Origin: a bacterium
GTDB lineage: Bacteria > BMS3Abin14
Assembly: GCA_020352595.1 (NCBI GenBank)
Contig: CP070682.1
Span: 1,948,433-1,963,501, forward strand
DNA: 15,069 nucleotides
Direction of reading: 5' to 3'
Below the pieces are notes generated by a model. It saw only the letters and a program-made list of their open reading frames with translations. It was not told where the DNA came from and did not search any database. Made by a program: the position numbers and the translations under genes. Numbering within the stretch: the first letter of the stretch is position 1; every line of letters begins with the position of its first letter. This document shows, in pieces, positions 1 to 6,976 of the stretch.

Positions 1-588
1 AAAGAGCGTGCCGTAGTCGTGGGCCGCCCTGGCCAGGGACGAGAAGGAGTTGTAGGAGATGGCGCCGTAGGACATGGCTCCGAACATGATGGGAGTCGTC
101 AGCACCACATTGGGAAAATCGTGCCCGGAGATCCGGCCGTCCCTTATCTCCAGATGGTCGGGTTTTCTCCCCAGGAAAGTCCTCAGTTCCATGGGTTCGC
201 GCAGGGGGTCTATGGAGGGGTTCGTCACCTGGCTGGCGTTGATGAGGATGTGGTCCCAGTAGATCTTGTGGGGTTTGTCCGAACCCATGCCCGTCAGAAG
301 GACACCGCCGGTTTCTGCCTGTTTTTTCAGGTCCTGGATGTATTCCCTCGTCCAGTTGGCGTTGGGTTTGTAGGAGTACTCGTTGAGCCTGATATTCAGG
401 GCGTTGGTGGGGCAAAGAACGCTGCACCTCTGGCAGGCGACGCAGTTCTCCTCCCGGTGGACCATGACATCGCTGTCCGCGTCATAGGCGAACACGTCGA
501 AGGAACACTGCCGCTCGCAGACACGGCACTGGATGCATCGGTCCTCGTTCCTGTTGACGCTGAATTCAGGGAGCAGTGACGTGAGCAT
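1..588 (-). CDS. gltB: Glutamate synthase, FMN/ferredoxin-domain synthase subunit (archaeal type), partial
   Basis: The first 196 codons are present; the rest lies beyond the left edge. This subunit makes glutamate from 2-oxoglutarate and ammonia at an FMN centre, using electrons passed through Fe-S clusters. Two 4Fe-4S motifs are visible near the N-terminus: Cys18, 21, 24, 28 and Cys49, 52, 55, 59, the second followed by Pro. From about residue 160 the sequence PIMFGAMSYGAIS matches the start of the glutamate synthase FMN-binding barrel. The fused N-terminal ferredoxin domain marks the archaeal-type enzyme, in which amidotransferase, synthase and GXGXG domains are separate proteins, unlike the ~1500-residue proteobacterial GltB. 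The ATG lies 2 nt after the stop of the amidotransferase gene, so translation is probably coupled. The subtype call is confident. The GXGXG subunit, expected next, cannot be seen. Confidence 0.9.
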   Translation of the reverse strand, partial: MLTSLLPEFSVNRNEDRCIQCRVCERQCSFDVFAYDADSDVMVHREENCVACQRCSVLCPTNALNIRLNEYSYKPNANWTREYIQDLKKQAETGGVLLTGMGSDKPHKIYWDHILINASQVTNPSIDPLREPMELRTFLGRKPDHLEIRDGRISGHDFPNVVLTTPIMFGAMSYGAISYNSFSSLARAAHDYGTLF

Positions 589-590
589 CG

Positions 591-1757
591 CTATCGCACC
601 TCCAGTTCTTCAGCACTCCTGAGAAGCTTTCCGCCCTCGACGATCTCATGTCCAGTGGTCCCCTTCAGGCGGGCGATGACGGGGTGTCCACCCACCGGTA
701 TCCAGACCCGGTCCAGCTTTTCGGAGACGAGCCTTATGGCCGACTCCTCCGACGACGCGTAGACGATGTCGCCACGGATCCCCGCCACCATGGGGCGGAG
801 CCTGATGCGGTCCGTGTGCGCCACCATTTCCCCGTGATGGGCCACGATGATGGCGAAGGGCCCGTTGAGGAGAAGGGGCGCGTAGACGTTGCGCAGGGTC
901 TCGTAATACCGCCTCTTCTCCGTTTCCATCCTGTCTATCTGCTCCCACACGGGCGGTGAGAAGATGTCCATGACCGTCTCGATGGGCATCTTGTGTTTCC
1001 TGGCCAGAAGGTCCACCGCGTAGGCCACCACCTCGGTGTCCGTGTGCATGGTGCAGACGTAACCGTACATCTCCAGGAACCTCCGGTTGGCGCCGTAGGA
1101 GGAGATCTCCCCGTTGTGCACCACCGTCCAGTCGAGGAGGCTGAAGGGATGGGCGCCGCCCCACCATCCCCTGGTGTTGGTGGGAAATCGCCCGTGAGCC
1201 GTCCAGATATACCCGTGGTAGTCCTTGAGCCCGAAGAACTGCGCGATCTCCTCGGGGAAGCCTACGCCCTTGAACACACCCATGTCCTTGCCGGAGGAAA
1301 AGACGTAGGCGCCGTCGAGCGAGGTGTTGATCCTGAAGACCCTGCGGGCGACGAGGTCGTCGTCCGAGATGATCTCGTGGATCTCATCCCGGCTCGGCTG
1401 CACGAAGTACCGGTAGATGTCCGGTGGATTCTTGATGGCCTCTGTCGGAAAGGTGGGCACCTCCTCGGCGTGCCTCACCTGGAAGAACTTTTTCAGGTAG
1501 GCCTCGGTTTCCTGCCTGCTAGCCCTCGTTTCGTACATGATGTGGAGCGCGTAATCCTCGGCCCGCTCCGGATAGCAGCCGTAGACGGCGAATCCCCCGC
1601 CAAGGCCGTTCCCCCGCTCATGCATATTGGCAATGGCGGTGATGGTCCGCTCTCCGGAATGTCTCTTGCCGGAGGTGTCCATCATGCCGAAGATGGAGCA
1701 CTGGGATATGACCTTCCCGTCGTTATAGGGGTTGTTGACTCTGGACAGATCCTTCAT
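591..1757 (-). CDS. Glutamate synthase glutamine amidotransferase subunit (class II GATase, archaeal type)
   Basis: This 388-residue protein hydrolyses glutamine and would channel ammonia to the synthase subunit encoded 2 nt downstream. Ntn-type class II GATase motifs are visible. Cys20 in QCSIFG is the expected nucleophile after removal of a 19-residue propeptide, a layout I recall for this family. HGRFPTNT (188-195) binds glutamine, VHNGEISS (213-220) carries the oxyanion-hole Asn-Gly, and TDTEV (239-243) contacts substrate. HERGNGLGGGFAVYG at 46-60 is also characteristic. The ATG is preceded by GAGG with about 6 nt spacing. It sits 72 nt downstream of the oxidoreductase gene in the same orientation, so all four genes probably form one operon. 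An alternative, a purF/glmS-type amidotransferase, is unlikely because no PRTase or SIS domain is present and the neighbours are glutamate synthase parts. Confidence 0.9.
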   Translation of the reverse strand: MKDLSRVNNPYNDGKVISQCSIFGMMDTSGKRHSGERTITAIANMHERGNGLGGGFAVYGCYPERAEDYALHIMYETRASRQETEAYLKKFFQVRHAEEVPTFPTEAIKNPPDIYRYFVQPSRDEIHEIISDDDLVARRVFRINTSLDGAYVFSSGKDMGVFKGVGFPEEIAQFFGLKDYHGYIWTAHGRFPTNTRGWWGGAHPFSLLDWTVVHNGEISSYGANRRFLEMYGYVCTMHTDTEVVAYAVDLLARKHKMPIETVMDIFSPPVWEQIDRMETEKRRYYETLRNVYAPLLLNGPFAIIVAHHGEMVAHTDRIRLRPMVAGIRGDIVYASSEESAIRLVSEKLDRVWIPVGGHPVIARLKGTTGHEIVEGGKLLRSAEELEVR

Positions 1758-1775
1758 GGCGTTCCTCGTTCATCC

Positions 1776-1790
1776 CTGATCTCAGATCAG
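1776..1790. repeat. 15-bp inverted repeat in the intergenic gap upstream of the amidotransferase gene
   Basis: The sequence shows 7-bp arms CTGATCT / AGATCAG around a single central C, inside the 72-nt gap between the oxidoreductase and amidotransferase genes. A 1-nt centre suits a protein-binding dyad better than an RNA hairpin, and no T-run follows on either strand, so it is not a terminator. I recognise no specific regulator. Chance occurrence is possible. Confidence 0.3.
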
Positions 1791-1829
1791 CGCTCTCGCC
1801 CCTGCAGGGCCGGAATTTGGGACTTGCGC

Positions 1830-3146
1830 CTATTCTATCTCCGTGATGGGCTGCTTGATCCTCTCCTTGACCTCCGCGGGGAGGTGCACCACGGCGAACT
1901 CATCGGTGAGCAGCTGTTCCTTGAATGAGGTCGTTTTCACCTTCTCCCTCATGAGACCCAGGTAGATGCCCGCACGGTCGACATGTCCGGCCATGATGAG
2001 CCCCTGGATGACGTCGTCCTTGAGGACGATCTTGGCGTATTGTCCGCCCTCGTGCCTCACGATCTCCTCATAGCCCTTCTTCTCGGGTTTCAGGGTGAAG
2101 CCCGCCGAGACCATGGGGAAGCCGAAGAAGTCCACCGAGTTCATGTTGGTGGCCCACCGATGGCTATGTTCTGCTCCTGCCATGTTCAGGCCGGCGATAC
2201 GCCCCCCGATATAGGCGTTGGGCCACAGGGGCAGAAGCCTCATGCCGCCGGTGACGAAGTCATGGGCGTGGGCGCAGTCACCGCACGCATATACTCCCTC
2301 GGCGCTGGTCCTCATCTTCACGTCCACCTCGATTCCGCCTCCCAACTTCATGCTGACAAGGGCCACCCCGCCCTCTTCGGCCAGTTCCGTTCTGGGTCGA
2401 ACACCGATGGCGATGACCAGGAGATCGCAGGGCAGCACCGATCCGTCCTTGAGCTTCACCTCCTTGACACGCCCCCTGGCGTCTCCCCTGACCTCCTCGA
2501 TGGTCGTGTTCAGCAGGACCTCCACTCCGTTGTTCCTGAAGGACTCGGTCGCCATGGCCGAGGATACCGGATCTGTCACCGGAGAGAGGATACGGTCGGC
2601 CAGCTCCACCATGCTCACGCTCTCGACCCTGTGAGCGAGGGCCTCGGCCGTCTTGGTCCCGATGAGTCCGGCTCCGAGGACTACCGCGCGCCTCACCCGC
2701 CCCAGTCTTCCCCTGACATCCAGGCTCTGTTTGAGGGTGATCATGGGCGTTACACCGTCCAGGTCGAGGCCAGCCATGGGGGGGATGAACGGCTTGCCCC
2801 CGGTGGCTATGAGCAGCCTGTCGAACCTGAGGGTGTGCCTCGTGCCGCCGTTGGTGGGTCGCAGCCTGACAGAGCGTTTTTCAAGGTCCAGCCCCTCCGC
2901 ACGGTAACCAAGAAAGGGTTCGACGCCGAAGCTGCCGTAGAAGTTCCGGGGCCTGAAATCCATCCCCTTCATTTCCACGTCACCCTCTATGAGGTGGGTG
3001 ATGAGCGGCCGTGCGTAGGTATGGCAGTCCTCGTCCGAAACCACCGCTATGCTCCCCTTCTGTCCGGCCCTCCGGATACCTTCGACGCATCCGATGCCTC
3101 CAGCGGAATTACCCACGATCAGATAATCAAACTTTTTCGTCGCCAT
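1830..3146 (-). CDS. FAD/NAD(P)-dependent oxidoreductase (pyridine nucleotide-disulfide oxidoreductase family) of the glutamate synthase cluster
   Basis: This 438-residue flavoprotein probably moves electrons between NAD(P)H and the neighbouring ferredoxin to supply glutamate synthase. The layout is that of NADH oxidase/rubredoxin reductase/NirB-like proteins. A Rossmann FAD motif is at 12-19 (GNSAGGIG, with Ser at the usual third-position Gly), the FAD-contact ATGGKP is at 115-118 onward, an NAD(P) Rossmann motif GAGLIG is at 158-163, the second FAD motif VYACGD is at 285-290, and a C-terminal dimerisation-type domain follows. Cys41 of DEDCHTYARP lies near where family members carry a redox Cys, but the role is unproven. 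The ATG follows AGAGGTG about 10 nt upstream. Thermotoga, as I recall, has a comparable oxidoreductase plus Fe-S gene beside gltB. The exact electron donor cannot be read from sequence. Confidence 0.85.
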   Translation of the reverse strand: MATKKFDYLIVGNSAGGIGCVEGIRRAGQKGSIAVVSDEDCHTYARPLITHLIEGDVEMKGMDFRPRNFYGSFGVEPFLGYRAEGLDLEKRSVRLRPTNGGTRHTLRFDRLLIATGGKPFIPPMAGLDLDGVTPMITLKQSLDVRGRLGRVRRAVVLGAGLIGTKTAEALAHRVESVSMVELADRILSPVTDPVSSAMATESFRNNGVEVLLNTTIEEVRGDARGRVKEVKLKDGSVLPCDLLVIAIGVRPRTELAEEGGVALVSMKLGGGIEVDVKMRTSAEGVYACGDCAHAHDFVTGGMRLLPLWPNAYIGGRIAGLNMAGAEHSHRWATNMNSVDFFGFPMVSAGFTLKPEKKGYEEIVRHEGGQYAKIVLKDDVIQGLIMAGHVDRAGIYLGLMREKVKTTSFKEQLLTDEFAVVHLPAEVKERIKQPITEIE

Positions 3147-3211
3147 CGTTAGTCACACCTCTCGCCTGAGGGGTTCCGGGCTTCGCCTGCGGGCACCGCT
3201 ACAGGGGATAC

Positions 3212-3655
3212 TCAAGGATCCTCCTCCAGGATATAGAGCGCGTCGTTGGGGCACATTTCGACGCAGGCCGGCACTTCCCTGCCGGGACACAGATCACATT
3301 TAGCGGCCTTCCTGGGGCCCCTCACATCGGGTCTTATGGCTCCCTTGGTGCACGAGAGAACACAGGTCCAGCAGCCGATGCACTTTTCGCGGTCCTGGAT
3401 CACCTCACCGGTGGCCTGGTCCTGGTAGATGGCTCCCGCGATGCACGCGTAGGCGCAGTATGGCTCGGGACAGTGCCTGCACTGAAGGGCAAAGGAAACG
3501 GGCCCCTCCTCCTGGACCATGATCCTCGGCGGAGGGGGCTGTTCTGTCTTGAAGGTCTTGATGATGTTCCTGGAGCTCGAGTGCTCTACCTGGCAGTGTA
3601 TCTCGCAGAGGTGACATCCGATGCAGACATCCTCTTTTGCATAAATTCTTTTCAC
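3212..3655 (-). CDS. Four-cluster 4Fe-4S ferredoxin (DmsB/HycB-like) of the glutamate synthase cluster
   Basis: This 147-residue electron carrier has sixteen cysteines in four groups: Cys11/14/17/21, Cys59/62/67/71, Cys92/95/98/102 and Cys120/123/131/135. This is the pattern of DMSO-reductase-B/HycB-type proteins with four 4Fe-4S clusters. No signal peptide or membrane helix is present, so it should be cytoplasmic, consistent with a role linking the adjacent flavoprotein to glutamate synthase. I chose the GTG start at 3655 because GGAGG (3661-3665) lies 5 nt upstream. An in-frame TTG four codons earlier has no ribosome binding site. It is the first gene of the cluster, 65 nt before the oxidoreductase and about 130 nt downstream of the predicted start of the sigma-54-like promoter. 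A stand-alone role with another oxidoreductase cannot be excluded. Confidence 0.88.
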   Translation of the reverse strand: MKRIYAKEDVCIGCHLCEIHCQVEHSSSRNIIKTFKTEQPPPPRIMVQEEGPVSFALQCRHCPEPYCAYACIAGAIYQDQATGEVIQDREKCIGCWTCVLSCTKGAIRPDVRGPRKAAKCDLCPGREVPACVEMCPNDALYILEEDP

Positions 3656-3759
3656 TTCCGCCTCCAAACTGACTGTTTTTTGGCCATTCCATCATCGGCA
3701 CATTCCCTGAGCAGCACCTCCAACGGTGGGAATGGGCCGGACACCGTGGGCTCGCGGAA

Positions 3760-3771
3760 GGCCGCGCGGCC
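3760..3771. repeat. 12-bp GC-only palindrome in the leader of the glutamate synthase cluster
   Basis: GGCCGCGCGGCC is a perfect palindrome lying just inside the transcript predicted from the sigma-54-like promoter, near +16 to +27. It could fold in RNA only with a tight loop, and no U-run follows. GC-rich DNA produces such palindromes by chance fairly often, so no function is assigned. Confidence 0.2.
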
Positions 3772-3797
3772 AGACCTGGAACACACACATGTCAAAA

Positions 3798-3813
3798 GGC
3801 AAGGAGCATGCCA
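3798..3813 (-). promoter_or_regulatory. Sigma-54 (RpoN) -24/-12 promoter for the glutamate synthase cluster
   Basis: Read on the minus strand from 3813 the sequence is TGGCATGCTCCTTGCC, matching the RpoN consensus TGGCAYR-N4-TTGCW at every position but the last. The invariant GG (3812-3811) and GC (3800-3799) are separated by exactly 10 nt, as required. The predicted start is near 3787, leaving a leader of about 130 nt before the ferredoxin GTG. Sigma-54 control fits nitrogen-assimilation genes. This is inferred from sequence only. Confidence 0.65.
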
Positions 3814-3822
3814 AAGGAAGGG

Positions 3823-3839
3823 TGCACCCGAAAGGCGCA
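3823..3839. promoter_or_regulatory. NtrC-like dyad upstream of the sigma-54 promoter
   Basis: TGCACC-N5-GGCGCA matches the enterobacterial NtrC consensus TGCACC-N5-GGTGCA with one mismatch. It lies at about -36 to -52 from the predicted start, close to the -24 element. Sites this close are known at E. coli glnA, where they act alongside high-affinity sites farther upstream. Only one such site is visible here, so NtrC binding is plausible but unproven. The left half also belongs to a 10-bp palindrome GGGTGCACCC at 3820-3829. Confidence 0.4.
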
Positions 3840-3886
3840 TAAACAAAGGTCCATTGAAAACGAATACAGATTAAATCCGGAGTCTT

Positions 3887-3905
3887 TGTGTATTAATTAT
3901 ACACA
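3887..3905. promoter_or_regulatory. 19-bp inverted repeat, candidate activator or enhancer site in the divergent region
   Basis: Arms TGTGTAT and ATACACA are separated by 5 nt in the most AT-rich part of the window's intergenic DNA. Relative to the predicted sigma-54 start it sits at about -100 to -118, the usual range for enhancer-binding protein sites. A minus-strand TATAAT (3901-3896) is embedded in it but has no good -35 partner. It could equally act on nadE, which starts 121 nt to the right. The cognate regulator is not recognised. Confidence 0.4.
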
Positions 3906-4026
3906 TATGTATGGAAAATACGCACACAACTTCTTCCCATCTCCTTTGTGGCGGCCGCGATTCTGCTCTTCCCGGCTTTGCGGCAACTGCCTGGTTGACA
4001 CCTTTGTCCAATTGAAAGAAGATGCG

Positions 4027-5718
4027 ATGTCGTTAACGCTGAGCCACGGACCAACGGTAAACGTTTTGATCGTTACCCTGCACCAGATCAATACCACCGT
4101 CGGTGATTTCGACGGGAACCTCGAGAGGATCATCTCCGGTGCGCGGGAATCCGAGAGACAGGGTGCGGGTATGGCCGTCTTCCCGGAACTGTCCATCACA
4201 GGATACCCGCCTCTCGACCTCCTCGAACTGAGGGACTTCACGGACAACGCCCAGGAGGCACTGCAGAGGCTTGTCGCGGCCTCTAGGGGCCTTTCCGTCG
4301 CCGTCCTTGTGGGAACCATACTGCCCCGCGACAGCACCAGTGAAGGGAAACCCTTCCAGAACGCCGCGGTGCTGGTGCATCGCGGTCACGTACAGGCGAC
4401 CCACGCCAAGGTGCTCCTTCCCACCTACGATGTCTTCGACGAGAGCCGTTACTTTCACCCGGGGGCGACCCTGACCCTTGCCGAGGTCGAGGGGAAATCC
4501 TTTGCCCTCTCGGTCTGCGAGGATGTCTGGAACGACAAGACGTACTGGTCCAAAAGGCAGTACCATCAAGACCCCGTTGAGGAGCTGCTGGTCAGGACCC
4601 AGGTTCCTCTCATCAACATCGCCGCCTCTCCCTACAGCCACGGAAAGGGCAGGATGCGGCAGGAGATGCTCGCCAACACCGCAAGGCGGTATGGCGTTCC
4701 TGTCCTCTACGTCAACCAGGCCGGGGGGACCGATTCCCTGGTCTTCGACGGCCGCAGCCTGGCCATGGACCCTGCCGGCAGGATCGTGGCCCTGGCTGAG
4801 AGCTTTTCGGAGGAGTTGCTCGCCGTCGACCTGGATCACCTGCCCGCGGCGACTGAGCAGGTCCAGGAGATCCAGGACGGCATGGACACCCTGTTCCTGG
4901 CCCTTTCCACAGGCCTGAGGGACTACGCCGCGAAGTGCGGCTTCGGCTCCTCGGTCCTGGGGCTTTCCGGGGGCATCGATTCGTCCGTGACCGCGGTCAT
5001 CGCCTGCGAGGCCATGGGGCCGGAGAACGTACAGGGGATTCTCATGCCCTCTCCCTTCACGTCCCCGTCCAGCATCGAGGACGCTCTGGCCGTCGCCTCC
5101 AAACTCGGCATCAGGACGAAGACCATCCCCATCACGGGGATCTACCGGCGTTATCTCGAGGACCTTGATGAAGGCCTGGAGGGGCTGCCGGGTGACGCCA
5201 CGGAAGAGAACATCCAGGCCAGGATAAGAGGCAACATCCTCATGGCACTCTCCAACAGGTTTGGACACCTTGTCCTTTCCACCGGCAACAAATCCGAGCT
5301 GGCCACCGGTTACTGCACGCTCTACGGTGACATGTCCGGCGGTCTGGCCGTCATCAGCGACCTCCTCAAGGGACAGGTTTACGAGCTGGCCCGGTACATC
5401 AACAGGCACAGGGAGATCATTCCGGGATCCGTTCTTGTCAAACCTCCCACGGCCGAGCTGAGGCCCGGCCAGGTGGATTCCGATTCCCTCCCCCCTTACG
5501 ATATCCTCGACGCGGTGCTGGAAGCGTACATCGAGGATAAGAAAACCCTCCACGAGATAGTAAAAATGGGGTATCCTCTGGACCTTGTCAGGAGGATCCT
5601 CGGACTCATCGAGGGCAACGAATACAAACGCCAGCAGGCCGCACCGGGGATCAAGGTCAGCTGGAAGGCCTTCGGTCTCGGCCGAAGGTGCCCCATCGCC
5701 AAAGCCGATTTTTTCTGA
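4027..5718 (+). CDS. nadE: Glutamine-dependent NAD+ synthetase
   Basis: This 563-residue enzyme performs the last step of NAD synthesis, converting deamido-NAD to NAD with ATP and glutamine-derived ammonia. The N-terminal nitrilase-type glutaminase domain (about 11-270) shows a Glu-Lys-Cys triad: Glu54 in FPELSITGY, Lys128 in HAKVLLP and Cys164 in SVCEDVW. The C-terminal NAD synthetase domain carries the ATP-binding LSGGIDSS at 313-320 and STGNKSE at 418-424. The length is normal for two-domain NadE. The reading frame stays open upstream to 3808, but that extension resembles nothing and would lengthen the protein abnormally. I therefore take the ATG at 4027, close to the expected QINTTVGDFDGN motif, although its Shine-Dalgarno (AGAAG) is weak. 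Use of glutamine links it loosely to the divergent nitrogen cluster. Confidence 0.93.
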   Translation: MSLTLSHGPTVNVLIVTLHQINTTVGDFDGNLERIISGARESERQGAGMAVFPELSITGYPPLDLLELRDFTDNAQEALQRLVAASRGLSVAVLVGTILPRDSTSEGKPFQNAAVLVHRGHVQATHAKVLLPTYDVFDESRYFHPGATLTLAEVEGKSFALSVCEDVWNDKTYWSKRQYHQDPVEELLVRTQVPLINIAASPYSHGKGRMRQEMLANTARRYGVPVLYVNQAGGTDSLVFDGRSLAMDPAGRIVALAESFSEELLAVDLDHLPAATEQVQEIQDGMDTLFLALSTGLRDYAAKCGFGSSVLGLSGGIDSSVTAVIACEAMGPENVQGILMPSPFTSPSSIEDALAVASKLGIRTKTIPITGIYRRYLEDLDEGLEGLPGDATEENIQARIRGNILMALSNRFGHLVLSTGNKSELATGYCTLYGDMSGGLAVISDLLKGQVYELARYINRHREIIPGSVLVKPPTAELRPGQVDSDSLPPYDILDAVLEAYIEDKKTLHEIVKMGYPLDLVRRILGLIEGNEYKRQQAAPGIKVSWKAFGLGRRCPIAKADFF

Positions 5719-5732
5719 TCCGACCTTGTCAA

Positions 5733-5745
5733 GCGGCCGGGCCGC
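5733..5745. repeat. GC-rich inverted repeat between nadE and the PPIase lipoprotein gene
   Basis: GCGGCC-G-GGCCGC occupies the 70-nt gap after nadE. As RNA it could make a 5-bp stem with a 3-nt loop, but no T-run follows, so termination is not supported and nadE may be co-transcribed with the next gene. It is a minor structural feature. Confidence 0.25.
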
Positions 5746-5788
5746 AGCTGCCGTGCAGCGATAAGGTACACCCTGAAAGGAAGAGAAA

Positions 5789-6868
5789 ATGAAAAACCGC
5801 CCAGCAATCCTGAAACTCATCCTGGTCCTGCTCGTCCTGCTCATGATGGTGTCCTGCACCCGGAGCCCGCAGGATCAGGGGAAGACCGACCAGAGCGGCA
5901 GCACCGACGGCCAGGGCACGTCCGCAGAGGTCGCAGCCATGGTGAACGGCTCTCCCATAATGCTTTCCGAGGTCCGGACAGCCATAAACAACATAGCCCT
6001 GCAGAACGGCATGAGCCTGGCGCAGACCGACGCGCTCCTCAACCAGATCGGTCCGAGGATCCTCGAACAGCTCATAGACGGCGAACTCCTCTTCACGGAA
6101 GCCGTCAGGAAGGGGCTGGAGGCCCCCGAGGACGAGGTGCAGACGGCCTTTACCAGCCTTTCCGGACAGTTCGAGACTCCCGAACAGTTCCAGGCCGAGA
6201 TGCAGACTAGGGGCTACACCGAGGAGACCCTCAAGGAAAACATGCGCAAGCAGATCACCATCAGGAAGCTCATCGACCAGGAGATCGTTCCCTCCGCCGA
6301 GGTTCCCGAGGAGACCATCAGGGAAGCCTATGACAGCAACCCCCAGAACTTCGTTCGACCTGAGGAGGTCCAGGCCAGTCACATCCTCATCAAGTCTTCC
6401 TCTTCAGACCCGCAGGAGAAGAAGGATGAAGCCCTGGACAGGGCCAGGGAGATCGCTTCACGGGCCAGGCAGAAAGACGCCGATTTTGCGGAACTGGCCA
6501 AGAAGTACTCCGAGGGTCCGAGCGCTCCTCAGGGAGGAGATCTTGGCTACTTTTCCCAGGGGAGGATGGTCAAGCCCTTTGAGGACGCCGCCTTTTCCAT
6601 GCAGGTGGACGAGGTCAGCGAACCTGTTCTCACGGAGTTCGGCTATCACATCATCAAGGTCACGGGCAAGCGTCCGGGAGGAAAGGTCACCTTCGATGAG
6701 GTCAGGGAGAAGCTGGCGCTGGACCTGAAGAACCGCATGGTCAACGAGCTCATCACCAGGAAGATATCCGATCTTCGCCAGAGCGCTGCCATCGAGGTCC
6801 GTTTCCAGCCTGCCGCGACTCCCGCCCCCTCTCCCGCGCCGTCCCAGCAGCAGGAGGGAGGAAAATGA
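5789..6868 (+). CDS. SurA/PpiC-type peptidyl-prolyl cis-trans isomerase, predicted lipoprotein
   Basis: This 359-residue protein probably folds exported proteins in the periplasm. A lysine-containing start and a Leu/Val-rich segment (9-20) lead to LMMVSC, a plausible lipobox with the lipidated Cys at 23; Met at -3 is slightly unusual. A low-complexity linker (24-47) follows, then a SurA-N-like chaperone region (about 48-185). The parvulin domain (about 191-293) has ASHILIK with His198, the [20 protein letters not shown] segment (232-251) and EFGYHIIK with His288 near its end, so both usual active-site histidines are present. The tail (341-359) is Pro/Ala/Gln-rich. AAGGAAGAG precedes the ATG. 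Lipid-anchored parvulins occur in several phyla, so PrsA-like is an alternative name. It lies 70 nt after nadE. Confidence 0.87.
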   Translation: MKNRPAILKLILVLLVLLMMVSCTRSPQDQGKTDQSGSTDGQGTSAEVAAMVNGSPIMLSEVRTAINNIALQNGMSLAQTDALLNQIGPRILEQLIDGELLFTEAVRKGLEAPEDEVQTAFTSLSGQFETPEQFQAEMQTRGYTEETLKENMRKQITIRKLIDQEIVPSAEVPEETIREAYDSNPQNFVRPEEVQASHILIKSSSSDPQEKKDEALDRAREIASRARQKDADFAELAKKYSEGPSAPQGGDLGYFSQGRMVKPFEDAAFSMQVDEVSEPVLTEFGYHIIKVTGKRPGGKVTFDEVREKLALDLKNRMVNELITRKISDLRQSAAIEVRFQPAATPAPSPAPSQQQEGGK

Positions 6869-6881
6869 GGTACAATGAGCA

Positions 6882-6909
6882 TTGACAAATATATCCCACG
6901 CGTTATGAT
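6882..6909 (+). promoter_or_regulatory. Sigma-70-like promoter upstream of the second PPIase gene
   Basis: A perfect -35 TTGACA (6882-6887) is separated by 16 nt from TATGAT (6904-6909), a 5/6 match to the -10 consensus. The start is predicted near 6916, inside the gap after the first PPIase gene. The initial transcript would run straight into the terminator hairpin at 6922-6953. Confidence 0.6.
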
Positions 6910-6921
6910 TGGTTGCTGTGG

Positions 6922-6953
6922 AGGGGCGGTTCTGAAAGGGCCGCCCTTTTTTT
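6922..6953 (+). terminator. Intrinsic terminator after the PPIase lipoprotein gene, possible attenuator
   Basis: GGGCGG (6924-6929) pairs with CCGCCC (6941-6946). Inner G-T and C-G pairs extend the stem around a TGAAA loop, and seven T's follow (6947-6953). This is a textbook Rho-independent terminator on the plus strand. It ends 53 nt after the stop of the first PPIase gene and 23 nt before the ATG of the second, so it separates the two transcription units or controls read-through between them. Confidence 0.85.
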
Positions 6954-6976
6954 GTTGTCGAGGTGACGGGAGGATC

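Noticed and set aside
993..3152. Long plus-strand open frames across the amidotransferase and oxidoreductase genes
   Set aside because: They are shadows of well-supported minus-strand genes.
3995..4000. TTGACA just upstream of nadE as a -35 box
   Set aside because: No acceptable -10 follows at 15-19 nt, and the -10 would overlap the start codon.
3808..4026. In-frame 73-codon extension upstream of the nadE start
   Set aside because: It is unlike any NadE N-terminus, runs through the AT-rich divergent regulatory region, and would make the protein abnormally long.
4033..5859. 608-codon open frame on the minus strand across nadE
   Set aside because: Same reason: the plus strand encodes NadE with intact catalytic motifs, and the antisense product is Gly/Asp/Val-rich with no family resemblance.
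6875..6976. Upstream start of the second PPIase at 6875
   Set aside because: The extension would contain the intrinsic terminator and add a Cys/Gly-rich segment ahead of the signal peptide.
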